The notes under the pieces: model-generated
The model's input: the letters and a program-made list of their open reading frames with translations, nothing else
Told to the model about the DNA's origin: nothing
Database searches by the model: none
Shown: piece after piece, positions 4,486 to 5,335 of the stretch
Layout: each line of letters begins with the position of its first letter
Position numbering within the stretch: position 1 is the first letter of the stretch
Source: Pseudomonadota bacterium
GTDB lineage: Bacteria > Bdellovibrionota_B > Oligoflexia > Oligoflexales > JAPPIL01
Direction of reading: 5' to 3'
Length of the DNA stretch: 5,335 nucleotides
NCBI GenBank assembly: GCA_028877195.1
Contig: JAPPIL010000188.1
Span: 1-5,335, forward strand
Position numbers and translations under genes: made by a program

Positions 4486-5335
4486 ATGCTTAACAAAAGA
4501 GTTCATATTGAGACTTGGGGTTGTCAGATGAACGTTGCTGATAGCGAGCGTATCTTGTCGTTATTAGCAAAAGAGCAGTATAAGCGCGCCACATCCGAGC
4601 ATGATGCTAGCCTCATCGTTTTGAATACCTGTCATATTCGTGCGAAAGCTAAACACAAGGTCATCAGTCGCTTAGGGCAGTTGCGCAATCTAAAATCTAA
4701 CCGCCAAAATTTAAAGATCGCCGTCGTCGGCTGTGTTGCCCAAGCGGAAGGCAAAAAATTGATCGCCGCTGCTCCCTATGTTGATTATGTTTTAGGGCCG
4801 AGTAAACTAGAGCAGTTGCCAGCACTATTGAAGCAGGATAGCGCGGTCGCAGTAGGTTTCAAAGATGCTAACGATGTTAGCGACACCACCGCTTCCCCTG
4901 CCCTATCAGGTCGGCAAGAGGTGTCGCGTTTTCTCAACATCATGCAGGGGTGTAATAACTACTGCACTTTTTGTGTTGTGCCCTTTACCCGTGGCCCCGA
5001 AAAATCCGTAGCAATGCCCATACTAGTCGCACAGGCTCAATCTTTACTCGCAACAGGTGCTAAAGAAATTACTTTGCTCGGTCAAAACGTCAACAGTTAT
5101 GGCAATGACCTTGAACAACGGGCAAGCAATCCGTTTGTTGAACTGTTGTATACGATTGGATCGTTGCCTAACCTACAGCGCTTGCGTTTCACCACCTCTA
5201 ATCCGCATGATTTTTCGGCGGCGCTGGTTAAGTGCTTTGCTGATGTTCCGACTTTAGGGCGTTATACACATCTGCCCGTGCAAAGCGGCAGCGATGTAAT
5301 TTTACAGAAGATGCGCCGCAAGACGAATGTTGCTC
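4486..5335 (+). CDS. miaB: tRNA-2-methylthio-N6-dimethylallyladenosine synthase MiaB (5' part, truncated by window end)
   Basis: MiaB is a radical-SAM enzyme that adds a methylthio group to i6A at position 37 of tRNAs reading UNN codons, stabilising codon pairing. The window holds the first 283 codons. The N-terminal UPF0004 domain shows the three Cys that bind the auxiliary 4Fe-4S cluster: C13 in ETWGCQMN, C49 in NTCHIR and C83 in VGCVAQAEG. The radical-SAM CxxxCxxC is C156, C160 and C163 in QGCNNYCTFCVVPFTRG, which is the MiaB form rather than RimO or MtaB. LLGQNVNSYG (198-206), FTTSNPHDF (235-243) and HLPVQSGSD (262-270) follow. The C-terminal TRAM domain lies beyond the window. The usual Arg of TRGxExSR is Val here (TRGPEKSV). 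The ATG is 4 nt after the ffh stop with no clear Shine-Dalgarno, so translation probably depends on coupling to ffh. Confidence 0.97.
   Translation, partial: MLNKRVHIETWGCQMNVADSERILSLLAKEQYKRATSEHDASLIVLNTCHIRAKAKHKVISRLGQLRNLKSNRQNLKIAVVGCVAQAEGKKLIAAAPYVDYVLGPSKLEQLPALLKQDSAVAVGFKDANDVSDTTASPALSGRQEVSRFLNIMQGCNNYCTFCVVPFTRGPEKSVAMPILVAQAQSLLATGAKEITLLGQNVNSYGNDLEQRASNPFVELLYTIGSLPNLQRLRFTTSNPHDFSAALVKCFADVPTLGRYTHLPVQSGSDVILQKMRRKTNVA

Noticed and set aside
5057..5257. 66-codon plus-strand ORF inside miaB
   Set aside because: It is out of frame with conserved MiaB motifs at the same positions.

Overview
The window is a 5.3 kb chromosomal stretch of a Gram-negative bacterium. It is mostly core housekeeping genes, with one unusual architectural gene and one orphan lipoprotein gene between them. 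Three things suggest the lineage: an N-terminal lipobox on the orphan protein, an Ffh and MiaB of ordinary bacterial type, and a very lysine-rich histone H1-like protein. The orphan lipoprotein style and the ffh-miaB pairing feel compatible with predatory or deep-branching former deltaproteobacteria (Bdellovibrionota/Oligoflexia-like). That is an impression only and is not proven by anything in the sequence.

Layout. Positions 1-182 hold no clear conserved gene. They contain a perfect 11-bp inverted repeat (58-68 / 103-113) that buries a strong Shine-Dalgarno sequence. That Shine-Dalgarno precedes a possible 36-codon leader ORF whose stop overlaps the folK start (TGATG). folK (183-695, +) encodes HPPK of folate synthesis. 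After a 119-nt gap with a possible promoter and a small hairpin comes a histone H1-like gene (815-1384, +; 40% Lys, no acidic or aromatic residues). It very likely starts at TTG and contains an internal 111-nt-period duplication. Two hairpins (1388-1424 and 1438-1487) fill the gap to the convergent lipoprotein gene (1489-2775, -), an orphan with two hydrophobic segments and a long helical middle. A divergent intergenic region (2776-2948) carries an inverted repeat and a good sigma70-type promoter reading into ffh (2949-4481, +; SRP54 GTPase). Four bases later comes miaB (4486 to the end, truncated by the window; tRNA methylthiotransferase).

How the genes relate. ffh and miaB form a probable operon linking membrane-protein targeting and tRNA modification, both part of translation. 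folK and the H1-like gene lie in the same direction but probably have separate control. The lipoprotein gene stands alone, flanked by a convergent hairpin block and a divergent promoter region. I see no mobile element, CRISPR array, tRNA or rRNA gene. I do not see a convincing new multi-gene system. The points most worth a second look are the folK leader, the H1-like repeat protein and the orphan lipoprotein.
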